Below, one piece after another: positions 1-8,020 of a stretch of DNA of 64,000 bases; position 1 is the first letter of the stretch, and every line of letters starts with the position of its first letter. This DNA comes from Hyphomicrobiales bacterium (lineage in GTDB: Bacteria; Pseudomonadota; Alphaproteobacteria; Rhizobiales; Rhizobiaceae). The notes beneath the pieces were generated by a model. That model was not told where the DNA came from, did no database searches, and saw only the letters and a list, made by a program, of their open reading frames with translations. The DNA is taken from contig UBXV01000037.1 in the NCBI GenBank assembly GCA_900469625.1, positions 697 through 64,696 of the forward strand, in the 5' to 3' direction. A program made the position numbers and the translations under genes.

Positions 1-60
1 CAGCTGCGCGATCCCTTCGGCGTGCTCTGGGCGCTGAACGCTCCGGTCAAGGCAGGTTGA
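1..60 (+). CDS. C-terminal end of a VOC (glyoxalase/PhnB-like) family protein, partial
   Basis: The first 60 bases read in frame 1 as QLRDPFGVLWALNAPVKAG followed by TGA. A DPFG-x-x-W segment near the C-terminus is typical of VOC-superfamily proteins of the PhnB/3-demethylubiquinone methyltransferase-like group, where it belongs to the last beta strands of the fold. Only 19 residues are visible, so function cannot be given. The roughly 200 bases after it before leuD show no recognisable gene. Confidence 0.5.
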   Translation, partial: QLRDPFGVLWALNAPVKAG

Positions 61-261
61 TACCGGCACCTGACGACAGCCCGCATGCGCAATGGCGGGC
101 CGGCAAGGCGCTCCGACGGACAAAACAAACGCGGCAACAGTTGCCGGGCAGGCGATTTCGCCCGTCCGGCAGGCGTCTTCAGGATAGATTTTCCTTCATT
201 TCGGCGCAAAACTGATCTAAACGCTTACGCAACATTTCGCTGAAATCGAAGGCCTGAAGTT

Positions 262-867
262 ATGGAAAAGTTCGTCAAGCTCACCGGCGTCGCCGCTCCC
301 CTCCCCGTCGTCAACGTCGACACGGACATGATCATTCCGAAGGATTACCTGAAGACGATCAAGCGCACCGGCCTCGGCACCGGGCTTTTCGCCGAAGCGC
401 GCTACAACGAGGACGGCTCGGTCAACCCGGATTTCGTGCTCAACAAGCCCGCCTACCAGAACGCCAAGATCCTGGTCGCCGGCGACAACTTCGGCTGCGG
501 CTCCTCGCGTGAGCATGCACCGTGGGCGCTTCTCGACTTCGGCATCCGCTGCGTGATCTCCACCTCGTTTGCCGACATCTTCTACAACAACTGTTTCAAG
601 AACGGCATCCTGCCGATCGTCGTCAGCCAGGAGAACCTGGACAAGTTGATGGACGACGCCTCGCGCGGCTCCAACGCCATCCTGTCAATCGACCTGGAAT
701 CCCAGGAAATCACCGGCCCGGACGGCGGCACCGTCAAGTTCGAGATCGACGCCTTCAAGCGCCACTGCCTGCTGAACGGCCTCGACGACATCGGCCTGAC
801 GCTGGAAAAGGCAACGGCCATCGACAGCTTCGAAAAGTCGACCGCCGCTTCGCGCCCCTGGGCGTAA
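262..867 (+). CDS. leuD: 3-isopropylmalate dehydratase small subunit
   Basis: Small (swivel-domain) subunit of isopropylmalate isomerase, which with LeuC converts 2-isopropylmalate to 3-isopropylmalate in leucine synthesis in the cytoplasm. The 201-residue length is normal. The family signature [15 protein letters not shown] lies at residues 76-90 and contributes substrate-recognition residues. The ATG at 262 follows a GAAGG-containing stretch. The RidA gene begins 7 bases after the stop, so the two are probably co-transcribed. The large subunit leuC is about 27 kb away on the other strand, and no leuA or leuB is nearby. Confidence 0.97.
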   Translation: MEKFVKLTGVAAPLPVVNVDTDMIIPKDYLKTIKRTGLGTGLFAEARYNEDGSVNPDFVLNKPAYQNAKILVAGDNFGCGSSREHAPWALLDFGIRCVISTSFADIFYNNCFKNGILPIVVSQENLDKLMDDASRGSNAILSIDLESQEITGPDGGTVKFEIDAFKRHCLLNGLDDIGLTLEKATAIDSFEKSTAASRPWA

Positions 868-874
868 GCGAGCG

Positions 875-1255
875 ATGACGCGCAAGCTCATCTCTTCCGG
901 GTCGCCCTTCGAGAAGACGGCAGGCTATTCGCGTGCCGTCGCCAAGGGCGACTGGTGCTTCGTTTCCGGCACCACCGGCTATGACTACGCCACCATGACC
1001 ATGCCGGAAACGGTGGAAGAGCAGGCACGCAATTGCCTGAAGACGATCGAGGGCGCGCTGAAGGAAGCGGGCTTCTCGCTTTCGGACGTGGTGCGCAACC
1101 ACTACTACGTCACCGATGCCAGCTTCGCCGACCGGGTGTTTCCGATCTTCGGTGAAATGTTCGGCGAAATCCGCCCGGCCGCCACGATGATCGTTTGCGA
1201 CCTCATCCGCCCGGAAATGCTGATCGAGATCGAGGTCACCGCCTTCCGCGGCTGA
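875..1255 (+). CDS. RidA/YjgF-family protein (probable reactive imine/enamine deaminase)
   Basis: 126 residues, the normal size of this trimeric cytoplasmic family. The C-terminal segment CDLIRPEMLIEIEVTAF matches the family's conserved end, whose Arg and Glu line the inter-subunit site, and the central SDVVRNHYYVTD is also typical. RidA itself hydrolyses 2-aminoacrylate released by PLP enzymes; which Rid subfamily this is cannot be decided by eye. It starts 7 bases after leuD, fitting one transcript and a link to amino-acid metabolism. Confidence 0.9.
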   Translation: MTRKLISSGSPFEKTAGYSRAVAKGDWCFVSGTTGYDYATMTMPETVEEQARNCLKTIEGALKEAGFSLSDVVRNHYYVTDASFADRVFPIFGEMFGEIRPAATMIVCDLIRPEMLIEIEVTAFRG

Positions 1256-1377
1256 CCTCCGGCGGGCGGCAATCGACACGGCATTGGCACCCGCCCTGCT
1301 TATGCGCTAGTGCAGAGGCACGACGACGGGCTCTTTCCAGAGCCGTCGCCCGCATCGCCAAGACCGGAAGAAGCCCC

Positions 1378-2217
1378 ATGCAATTCGAAGGCACCGCCGA
1401 CTATATCGCCGACAAGGACCTGATGATCGCGGTCAACGCCGCGATCCGGCTGGAACGGCCGCTGCTCGTCAAGGGCGAGCCCGGCACCGGCAAGACCGAG
1501 CTTGCCCGCCAGATCGCGGCCGCCCTCGGGCTCGAGCTGATCGAGTGGAGCGTCAAGTCGACGACCAAGGCGCAGCAGGGGCTTTACGAATATGACGCCG
1601 TCTCGCGCCTGCGCGACAGCCAGCTCGGCGACGCGCGCGTCAACGACGTCAAAAACTACATCCGCAAGGGCAAGCTCTGGCAGGCATTCGAGGCCGGAAA
1701 ACGCGTCGTGCTGTTGATCGACGAGATCGACAAGGCCGACATCGAGTTTCCGAACGATCTGCTGCAGGAACTCGACCGCATGGAGTTCCACGTCTACGAG
1801 ACCAACGAGACGATCCAGGCCCGCCAGCGGCCGATCGTCATCATCACCTCCAACAACGAGAAGGAGCTGCCGGACGCTTTCCTGCGCCGCTGCTTCTTCC
1901 ACTATATCCGCTTTCCCGACGCCGACACGCTCGCCCGTATCGTCGAGGTGCACTACCCCGGCATCCGCAAGACCCTGCTTTCGGCAGCCCTTGCCGCCTT
2001 CTACGACATCCGCCAGGTGCCGGGGCTGAAGAAGAAGCCGTCGACCTCCGAGGCGCTCGACTGGATCCGATTGCTGGTTGCCGACGAGATCGACCCAGCC
2101 GACCTGCGCGCCGATCCAAAGACCATGCTGCCGAAGCTGCATGGCGCGCTCTTGAAAAACGAGCAGGACGTCCACCTCTTCGAACGCCTGGCCTTCATGG
2201 CGCGCCGCGACCAATGA
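1378..2217 (+). CDS. MoxR-family AAA+ ATPase
   Basis: 279-residue AAA+ ATPase. Walker A GEPGTGKT is at residues 33-40 and Walker B VVLLIDEID at 110-118; a sensor-1 region follows around IVIITSNNEKELPDAFLRRC. MoxR proteins act as chaperone-like remodellers, usually with a VWA-domain partner, in assembling metal cofactors or complexes. The ATG at 1378 is preferred to an upstream in-frame start at 1195 because it overlaps no neighbour and puts the N-terminus at the usual place. The probable VWA partner is at 3853, separated by two unrelated genes. The stop overlaps the Nudix start by 4 bases. Confidence 0.93.
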   Translation: MQFEGTADYIADKDLMIAVNAAIRLERPLLVKGEPGTGKTELARQIAAALGLELIEWSVKSTTKAQQGLYEYDAVSRLRDSQLGDARVNDVKNYIRKGKLWQAFEAGKRVVLLIDEIDKADIEFPNDLLQELDRMEFHVYETNETIQARQRPIVIITSNNEKELPDAFLRRCFFHYIRFPDADTLARIVEVHYPGIRKTLLSAALAAFYDIRQVPGLKKKPSTSEALDWIRLLVADEIDPADLRADPKTMLPKLHGALLKNEQDVHLFERLAFMARRDQ

Positions 2218-2663
2218 CACCCGATGCCCACAAGGTCCTGATCTACGCCACCTGGCGGGACCATCTGCTTGTCTTCGACGAGCCTGACTTTCCCGATGTC
2301 GACCTGCAGGTCCCGGGCGGCACGATGGAGCCCGGCGAAAGCCCTGAGGATGCCGCCCTGCGCGAATTCGTCGAGGAGACGGGGCTCGCACCGCCGGCAT
2401 CACTGCGGCCGCTTGCAACGCACGACTATCGCTTCATGAAGGATGGCCGGCAGATCTGTCATCGTCGGCACTATTTCCATGCGCAGCTTTCTGGCGAACA
2501 ACGGGAAACCTGGCTGCATGCCGAAATGACCCCGGATGGCGGTGGCCCGCCGATCCGCTTTCGCTTCTTCTGGCTCGGCTTCGACGCGGCTTTGCGCCGT
2601 CTCGGCTATGGCATGGAGGACAGTCTGGGGCTGCTGCGAGACTGCCCCTCTCCTCGGGTTTAA
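2214..2663 (+). CDS. Nudix hydrolase
   Basis: 149 residues with a complete Nudix box (G-x5-E-x7-REFVEETGL) at residues 36-58, so it should be a Mg-dependent hydrolase of a nucleoside diphosphate linked to another moiety; the substrate is unknown. Its ATG lies within the ATGA overlap with the MoxR stop, indicating translational coupling. The last codons (SPRV and stop) sit inside a perfect palindrome, CCTCGGGTTTAACCCGAGG at 2654-2672, that begins a RIME-like repeat, so the natural C-terminus may have been replaced. Confidence 0.88.
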   Translation: MTPDAHKVLIYATWRDHLLVFDEPDFPDVDLQVPGGTMEPGESPEDAALREFVEETGLAPPASLRPLATHDYRFMKDGRQICHRRHYFHAQLSGEQRETWLHAEMTPDGGGPPIRFRFFWLGFDAALRRLGYGMEDSLGLLRDCPSPRV

Positions 2664-2726
2664 CCCGAGGACTAGCCCTCTTCCCGCAAGCGGACAGAAG
2701 GTGGCGGCAGCCGGATGAGGGGCCGT
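2644..2726 (-). repeat. RIME-like rhizobial intergenic palindromic repeat (partial)
   Basis: Read on the minus strand this stretch begins CGGCCCCTCATCCGGC, continues with a CCACCTTCTGTCCGCTTGCGG-type segment and ends in CTCTTCCCGC-like and palindromic sequence. It matches the element at 14116-14274 in its CCCCTCATCCGGC-tgcc-CCACCTTCT core. The plus-strand left edge contains a perfect 19-base palindrome that also carries the Nudix stop codon. Elements of this kind are scattered between genes in Sinorhizobium and Rhizobium. Confidence 0.7.
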
Positions 2727-2784
2727 TTAGCCGGCGAATCGTTTTTCATTGACCCCCGCGCCCATGGCGCGCTATCAAGCAATC

Positions 2785-2837
2785 TGTGGTGATTTGGCCG
2801 GCCGGCTTGCAGCCACGTTAAACAAATCGCTAAAGGG
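2785..2837 (+). promoter_or_regulatory. SAM-II riboswitch
   Basis: The segment from TGTGGTGATTT through TTGCA, CCACGTTAAACAAATCGC and TAAAGGG fits the SAM-II aptamer consensus. P1 can form between TGTGG (2785-2789) and CCACG (2813-2817), and the conserved A-rich tail with GCTAAAGGG ends the pseudoknot. It lies 80 bases upstream of the metA start. SAM-II aptamers are known mainly from alphaproteobacteria ahead of methionine genes, where bound S-adenosylmethionine turns expression off. Confidence 0.9.
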
Positions 2838-2862
2838 CCGAGGAAACGTGGATTTTCCGAGG

Positions 2863-2894
2863 ACCGGTCGCGATCAATCGCCGCCGGTTTTTTT
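2863..2894 (+). terminator. Intrinsic terminator between SAM-II aptamer and metA
   Basis: ACCGGTCGCGA (2863-2873) pairs with TCGCCGCCGGT (2878-2888), an 11-position stem with one G-U pair and one C-C mismatch and a 4-base loop, followed directly by a run of seven T. It sits between the aptamer and the metA start, so it probably serves as the expression platform, or attenuates metA transcription. Confidence 0.75.
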
Positions 2895-2916
2895 GTATTG
2901 ATCGAGTGGAAGCCCC

Positions 2917-3837
2917 ATGCCCATCAAGATACCCGATACGCTGCCCGCCTTCGAAACCCTCGCAACCGAGGGTGTGCGGGTGATGACCGAGACCGTGGCG
3001 ATCCGTCAGGATATCCGCCCGCTCCAGATCGGGCTCCTGAACCTCATGCCGAACAAGGTCAAGACCGAGATCCAGATGGCGCGCCTGATCGGCGCCTCGC
3101 CGCTGCAGGTCGAGCTGTCCCTGATCCGTATCGGTGCGCACCGGGCAAAGAACACGTCGGAAGAACACCTGCTCGCCTTCTACCAGACCTGGGAAGAGGT
3201 GAAGGACCGCAAGTTCGACGGCTTCATCATTACCGGCGCGCCCGTCGAGACGCTCGAATACGAGGACGTCACCTATTGGGAGGAGCTGAAAAGCATCCTC
3301 GACTGGACGACGACCAACGTGCATTCGACGCTAAACGTCTGCTGGGGCGCGATGGCGGCGATCTACCATTTCCACGGCGTGCCGAAATATCCGCTGAAGG
3401 AGAAGGCCTTCGGCGTCTATCGCCACCAGAACCTGCAGCCCTCCTCCGTCTATCTCAACGGCTTCTCCGACGATTTCGCCGTACCGGTGTCGCGCTGGAC
3501 CGAGGTGCGCCGCGCCGACATCAACGGCGTTGCCGACCTCGAGGTCCTGATGGAGTCCAAGGAGATGGGCGTCTGCCTCGTGCACGAGAAGAAGGGCAAG
3601 CGCCTCTACATGTTCAATCACGTGGAGTATGATTCCACCTCGCTGTCGGACGAGTATTTCCGCGACGTGGACGCCGGCGTGCCGATCAAGATGCCGCACG
3701 ACTACTTCCCGCACAACGATCCGGCCCTGCCGCCGCAGAACCGCTGGCGCAGTCACGCGCATCTGTTCTTCGGCAACTGGATCAACGAAATGTACCAGAC
3801 GACGCCCTACGACATGGACCTGATCGGCAAAGGCTAG
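2917..3837 (+). CDS. metA: Homoserine O-acyltransferase MetA (predicted acetyl-CoA type)
   Basis: 306-residue class-I-glutamine-amidotransferase-like acyltransferase that activates homoserine for methionine synthesis. The nucleophile is Cys142 in NVCWGA, with the His-Glu pair in FNHVEYD near residue 235. Residue 111 is Glu (GAPVE, 107-111). Work on MetA enzymes links Glu111 to acetyl-CoA use and Gly111 to succinyl-CoA use, so this should be an O-acetyltransferase despite the family name; that is inference. The SAM-II riboswitch and a terminator lie upstream. The VWA gene follows after 15 bases. Confidence 0.96.
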   Translation: MPIKIPDTLPAFETLATEGVRVMTETVAIRQDIRPLQIGLLNLMPNKVKTEIQMARLIGASPLQVELSLIRIGAHRAKNTSEEHLLAFYQTWEEVKDRKFDGFIITGAPVETLEYEDVTYWEELKSILDWTTTNVHSTLNVCWGAMAAIYHFHGVPKYPLKEKAFGVYRHQNLQPSSVYLNGFSDDFAVPVSRWTEVRRADINGVADLEVLMESKEMGVCLVHEKKGKRLYMFNHVEYDSTSLSDEYFRDVDAGVPIKMPHDYFPHNDPALPPQNRWRSHAHLFFGNWINEMYQTTPYDMDLIGKG

Positions 3838-3852
3838 GGATCAGAGGCTGCG

Positions 3853-5037
3853 ATGTTCATCCCCTTCTTCCTCGAACTGAAGGCTCAGAAAATCCCGGTG
3901 ACGCTGCGGGAATTCCTGTCTTTGATCGAGGGCATGGAGGCTGATATCGCCACCTTCGATATCGAGGCGTTCTATTTTCTCGCCCGCACGACGCTGGTGA
4001 AGGACGAGCGCCATATCGACCGGTTCGACGGGGTCTTCCGGCATTGCTTCTCCGGCCTCGAGGCCATCGACCCGCCCGAAGCGTTCGAGCAGGCAGCGAT
4101 CCCCAAGGACTGGCTGCGCAAGCTGGCCGAGAAATACCTGACGGAAGAAGAGAAGCGCCTGGTCGAAAGCCTCGGCGGTTTCGAGACGCTGATGGAGACC
4201 TTGCGCCAAAGGCTCGGCGAACAGCAGGGGCGCCACCAGGGCGGATCCAAATGGATCGGCACCGCCGGCACCTCGCCCTTCGGCGCCTATGGCTACAATC
4301 CCGAAGGCGTCAGGATCGGCCAGGACGGCTCGCGGCATCGCCGCGCCGTGAAGGTCTGGGACCGGCGCGAATTCAGGGATTACGACGACACGGTCGAGCT
4401 TGGCACGCGCAACATCAAGGTGGCGCTCAAGCGGCTGAGACGCTGGGTGCGCGCGGGCGCCGCCGACGAACTCGACCTCTCCGGCACGATCCGCGCCACC
4501 GCCGAGCACGGTTATCTCGATGTCGTGACGCGTCCGGAGCGGCGCAACGCCGTCAAGCTCCTGATGTTCTTCGACGTCGGCGGTTCGATGGACGATCATA
4601 TCCGCATCGTCGAGGAACTGTTCTCCGCCGCACGCGGCGAATTCCGCCACATGGAGCATTTCTACTTCCACAATTGCGTCTATGAGGGCGTGTGGAAGGA
4701 CAACCGCCGCCGCCGGGCCGACATCACCCGCACCACGGAGCTGCTGCGCACCTTCGGTAGCGACTATCGCGCAATCTTCGTCGGCGATGCGTCGATGAGC
4801 CCCTATGAGATCAGCCATCCCGGCGGTTCGGTCGAGCATTGGAACGACGAGGCCGGCGGGCTCTGGCTGTCGCGCGTCGCCGCCCACTTTCCCCGCTCCA
4901 TCTGGCTCAATCCGGTCCCCGAACAGCACTGGGGCCATACCCAGTCGATCGCCATGATCAAAACCCTTTTCGCAGGACGCATGTTTCCATTGACGCTTGC
5001 CGGACTGCAGGACGCCACGAAACAACTATCACGCTGA
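3853..5037 (+). CDS. CoxE-like VWA-domain protein
   Basis: 394-residue soluble protein. Residues 1-180 are a helical N-terminal region and the C-terminal half is a von Willebrand A domain. The first metal-site motif is DVGGSM at 241-246, the variant usual in CoxE-like proteins (canonical DxSxS, with Gly for the first Ser). Such proteins work with MoxR ATPases, and the only MoxR gene in view is at 1378 on the same strand, so a functional pair is likely. It starts 15 bases after metA and may be read from the metA transcript. Confidence 0.88.
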   Translation: MFIPFFLELKAQKIPVTLREFLSLIEGMEADIATFDIEAFYFLARTTLVKDERHIDRFDGVFRHCFSGLEAIDPPEAFEQAAIPKDWLRKLAEKYLTEEEKRLVESLGGFETLMETLRQRLGEQQGRHQGGSKWIGTAGTSPFGAYGYNPEGVRIGQDGSRHRRAVKVWDRREFRDYDDTVELGTRNIKVALKRLRRWVRAGAADELDLSGTIRATAEHGYLDVVTRPERRNAVKLLMFFDVGGSMDDHIRIVEELFSAARGEFRHMEHFYFHNCVYEGVWKDNRRRRADITRTTELLRTFGSDYRAIFVGDASMSPYEISHPGGSVEHWNDEAGGLWLSRVAAHFPRSIWLNPVPEQHWGHTQSIAMIKTLFAGRMFPLTLAGLQDATKQLSR

Positions 5038-5124
5038 ATCTACCGCAGAAAATCTCGATTTCCGGTTGCCGATCCCTGGGAAATGACGCAGGTTGCATGC
5101 CGCGAGGACGGGGAGAACCAGGCG

Positions 5125-6147
5125 ATGGACAGGCATGCGGACACGGATATTTTCGGACACTTGCCTTCGGGCGAACCGGTTCATCGTGTCGTGCTCTCAG
5201 GCGGCGGCCTGACAGCCCATATCCTCACCTGGGGAAGCGTGATCCAGGACCTGCGGCTGGAGGGCCACGAACCGCCGCTGGTGCTCGGCTTTACCGATCT
5301 CGAAAGCTATCTCGACCATTCTCCCTATTTCGGCGCGACGCCCGGCCGCTGCGCCAATCGCATCGGTAATGGCCGGTTCACGCTCGATGGCGAGACCCAC
5401 CAGCTCGAATTGAACGAGAAGGGCGTCACCCACCTGCATGGCGGCAGCGACAACATCGGAAAGCGCAACTGGACGATCGTCGAACGGGCCCTCGACAGCG
5501 TCACTCTCGAAATCACCGCCCCGGACGGTCGCGCCGGCTATCCCGGCAACTGCCGGGTCCGCTGCACCTACCAGCTGAAGCACGGTGGCGTGCTCAGCGT
5601 CGTCTACGAGACCGAGACCGACCGCCCGACGCTCGCCAATGTCTGCCAGCACAGCTACTTCAATCTCGATGGCGGTGCGGATGCGCTTGGCCATGACATC
5701 ATGATCGCCGCCGACCACTATCTGCCGACCGACGAGCACCAGATCCCGACGGGCGAAATCCGTCCGGTCGAAGGCACCGCCTTCGATCTGCGGGAAATGA
5801 CCTCGCTCAAGCGCCAGGCCGAGGGCGAACGCATCGCCTACGACCATAATTTCTGCCTTTCGCGCGAGCGCATGGCGAAACACTCGGTCGCTCTTGCCCG
5901 CAGCCTCAATTCCGGTGTGACGCTGGAAGTGCTGACGACGGAGCCCGGCGTTCAGCTTTACACCGGCTTCAAGCTCGACGTGCCGGTCCCCGGCCTCGAA
6001 GGGCGTCGTTATGGCGCCTTTGCCGGCTTCTGCCTGGAAACCCAGGTCTGGCCTGACGCTGTCAACCACCAGGGCTTTCCCAATGTCGTTCTGCGCCCGG
6101 GCGAAATCCGCCGCCAGGAAACGGACTACGTGTTCATGAAGAGCTGA
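5125..6147 (+). CDS. galM: Aldose 1-epimerase (galactose mutarotase)
   Basis: 340-residue cytoplasmic mutarotase interconverting alpha and beta anomers of aldoses. Family motifs visible are FGATPGRCANRIGNG, the catalytic-His segment CQHSYFNLDGG, and the C-terminal catalytic-Glu region FCLETQVWPDAVNH. The ATG at 5125 was chosen over 5083 because GGGGAGAA precedes it at good spacing. It is followed by a perfect palindrome and then the sigma-factor gene, so the transcript probably ends here. Confidence 0.93.
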   Translation: MDRHADTDIFGHLPSGEPVHRVVLSGGGLTAHILTWGSVIQDLRLEGHEPPLVLGFTDLESYLDHSPYFGATPGRCANRIGNGRFTLDGETHQLELNEKGVTHLHGGSDNIGKRNWTIVERALDSVTLEITAPDGRAGYPGNCRVRCTYQLKHGGVLSVVYETETDRPTLANVCQHSYFNLDGGADALGHDIMIAADHYLPTDEHQIPTGEIRPVEGTAFDLREMTSLKRQAEGERIAYDHNFCLSRERMAKHSVALARSLNSGVTLEVLTTEPGVQLYTGFKLDVPVPGLEGRRYGAFAGFCLETQVWPDAVNHQGFPNVVLRPGEIRRQETDYVFMKS

Positions 6148-6155
6148 GACGGAAA

Positions 6156-6173
6156 CAGGCGGAATTCCGCCTG
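6156..6173. repeat. Perfect 18-base palindrome between galM and the ECF sigma gene
   Basis: CAGGCGGAATTCCGCCTG reads the same on both strands (7-base stem with an AATT loop). On the plus strand it is followed by A rather than T, so it is not a standard terminator for galM. An operator for the sigma-factor gene or a transcript-end hairpin are both possible. Confidence 0.5.
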
Positions 6174-6265
6174 AAAAAACGCTTGAATATACATGAGTAA
6201 AAAAGTTAAGTATTCTGCGTTGGGGCAGGGCATGGGCTGTCCGAGTGAATGCGGACTGCGGGAAT

Positions 6266-6778
6266 ATGGGTGGCAGGGACAACGACAAGCGGAACGCGAT
6301 CTATATCGCGCATCGTCCCGCGCTTCTGGCCTATGCCCGTTTGCTTTCAGGCTCGCGGGCCGAGGCGGAAGACCTGGTCCAGGAGGCATTCGTCCGCTTC
6401 TCTTCAGAGCACGCGGAGGTCGCATTGTCGCCGAGGGCTTACCTTGTGCGCATCATCCGCAATCTCGCGTTCAACCTGAAGAAGCGAAAGCGCTACGAAA
6501 ACCAGCAGGTGTGCGAGAACCTTCCGTTTTGGGGGCAGCCTCAGCCGGTCGATACCCCCGAACAGCACAGCCTGTTTTGCGACCAGGTGCGCAGCGTCGC
6601 CTCGATCCTTTCAACCATGCCGGATGACGCCAGGGTCGTCGTCGAGATGTACCGTTTCGATGGCTACACCCTGCAGGAAATTGCCGACCGCCTCGACCTG
6701 TCGATCGCAACAGTCCATCGCCTGCTGAAGGCGGCGATGGCACGGCTCGCCGAACAGATGGACACGGGCATCGGATAG
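6266..6778 (+). CDS. FecI-type ECF RNA polymerase sigma factor
   Basis: 170 residues with sigma region 2 (LLAYARLLSGSRAEAEDLVQ and following, about residues 19-50) and region 4 helix-turn-helix (TLQEIADRLDLSIATVHRLL). It directs RNA polymerase to a small set of promoters, in this family usually that of the adjacent TonB receptor. The ATG at 6266 gives the usual N-terminus; a GTG at 6245 would add 7 residues and cannot be excluded. The order sigma-FecR-receptor on one strand is the classic cell-surface signalling arrangement. Confidence 0.9.
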   Translation: MGGRDNDKRNAIYIAHRPALLAYARLLSGSRAEAEDLVQEAFVRFSSEHAEVALSPRAYLVRIIRNLAFNLKKRKRYENQQVCENLPFWGQPQPVDTPEQHSLFCDQVRSVASILSTMPDDARVVVEMYRFDGYTLQEIADRLDLSIATVHRLLKAAMARLAEQMDTGIG

Positions 6779-6862
6779 CCAATGGCACATCTGGTTTGGC
6801 CATCGCAGATGGCCGTAAATGGACACCGCGCATCGATACGCTGGAAAGAGTTATTCTTCGCG

Positions 6863-7888
6863 ATGAAATCAGTTGGCAACGACGACAGCGACAAGACGCC
6901 TGCGGTCCTGGAAGAAGCGGCCGAGTGGCTGCTGCAGCTACGCGAGACCCCGCAGGATGCGGATCTTTGTCGGCGCTTCGAGGCCTGGCGATCGCAATCG
7001 CCGGAGCATCAGGCGGCCTGGGACAGGACCCAGGCGATGTGGGATGCCCTCGGTGAAGCGCCTGCCGAATACGAACGCCTCTCGCCGGCACGCGGTGAAA
7101 ACACCGTCCCAAGATCGCCGACACATCGGCGCCACGCTCACACGCGGCGGGCATGGGCGGGCCGCCTCGGCCGGCCCAGATTGGCTGGCGCGGCGGCAGC
7201 GGCCGCCCTTTGCGCCGCGCTGTTTTTCGGCCCCGCCGTCATGCTCCGCCTTCAGGCCGATCAGTTGACCGCGACGGCCGAGATCCGGACCGTCAAGCTC
7301 GAAGACGGCAGCACCGTCGTGCTCGGCGCCGACAGCGCGATCAAATCGGCCATTGGCGACAGTGGACGAAAGATCACGCTCCTTGCCGGCGAGGCCTTCT
7401 TCGATGTCGTCGCCGACGGACGCCCCTTCGTCGTCGAGGCCGGCGGCGTCGAGGTCGAGGTGCTGGGAACCGCCTTCGACGTAAGAATGACCTCCGCCGC
7501 CACCGATGTGGCCCTAGCGCACGGCAGCGTCAGGACCAGTTTCGGCGAAGACATGAGCTCGCAGGCGACGCTTGCGCCCGGCGAAGTCATCAGCATCGAG
7601 CGCGACAGCGGCGCCGAGACACGAGCCGCCATCGCCGTGAGCGACATCGCCACCTGGCGCGAAGGCCGGCTCTACGTCACCAACCAGACGATCGGCTCCG
7701 TGGTGGAGCTGATCCAGCGCTATCACCCTGCCTGGATCACCGTTCCCGATCGCGGCCTGGCGGCAAAACGCGTCAGCGGCATCTACGACCTCACCAGGCC
7801 GGACCAGGCGTTGCGTGCGCTGGTCGGTCCCTATGGCGGCACCGTGCGGTCGGCGTCGCCGCTTCTGCGCGTCATCACCCGCCTCTGA
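6863..7888 (+). CDS. FecR-type anti-sigma / sigma regulator
   Basis: 341 residues. The N-terminal DUF4880-type cytoplasmic domain includes EEAAEWLLQLRETPQDADLC and the WRSQSPEHQAAWDRTQ signature. One transmembrane helix rich in Ala lies at about residues 107-128. A periplasmic FecR domain (TVKLEDGSTVVLGADSAI onward) and a C-terminal region like the STN-contacting domain follow. It should hold the sigma factor until the receptor signals ligand binding. The start at 6863 has GGAAAGAG upstream; in-frame starts back to 6782 lack a reason to prefer them. Confidence 0.9.
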   Translation: MKSVGNDDSDKTPAVLEEAAEWLLQLRETPQDADLCRRFEAWRSQSPEHQAAWDRTQAMWDALGEAPAEYERLSPARGENTVPRSPTHRRHAHTRRAWAGRLGRPRLAGAAAAAALCAALFFGPAVMLRLQADQLTATAEIRTVKLEDGSTVVLGADSAIKSAIGDSGRKITLLAGEAFFDVVADGRPFVVEAGGVEVEVLGTAFDVRMTSAATDVALAHGSVRTSFGEDMSSQATLAPGEVISIERDSGAETRAAIAVSDIATWREGRLYVTNQTIGSVVELIQRYHPAWITVPDRGLAAKRVSGIYDLTRPDQALRALVGPYGGTVRSASPLLRVITRL

Positions 7889-7906
7889 TAAAACAGGATA
7901 AAAAAA

Positions 7907-7966
7907 TTCAAGTTTATTTGAGCGATCGGCTCGAAAGCTGAAAAAAATCCGTCCGCACTTTGTCTT
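7907..7966 (+). promoter_or_regulatory. Candidate control region of the TonB receptor (dyad plus ECF-like promoter)
   Basis: TTCAAGTTTATTTGA at 7907-7921 is a near-symmetric AT-rich dyad (TCAA-N6-TTGA) in the gap before the receptor gene. GAAAAAAAT at 7940-7948 and TGTCTT at 7961-7966 resemble -35 and -10 elements of FecI-family promoters, though the spacing is short. This is pattern-based inference; the regulator (RirA, Irr or Fur type) cannot be named. Confidence 0.35.
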
Positions 7967-8020
7967 GCATTCTGAGGCGCTTCGTTTTCCCGCGTCTGCA
8001 GATCAGGAGAGAGTACTGAA

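Noticed and set aside
7153-7941. 262-codon reading overlapping the FecR gene in another frame
   Set aside because: The translation is Arg/His-rich and repetitive, typical of a shifted frame in GC-rich DNA; the FecR frame has clear domains.
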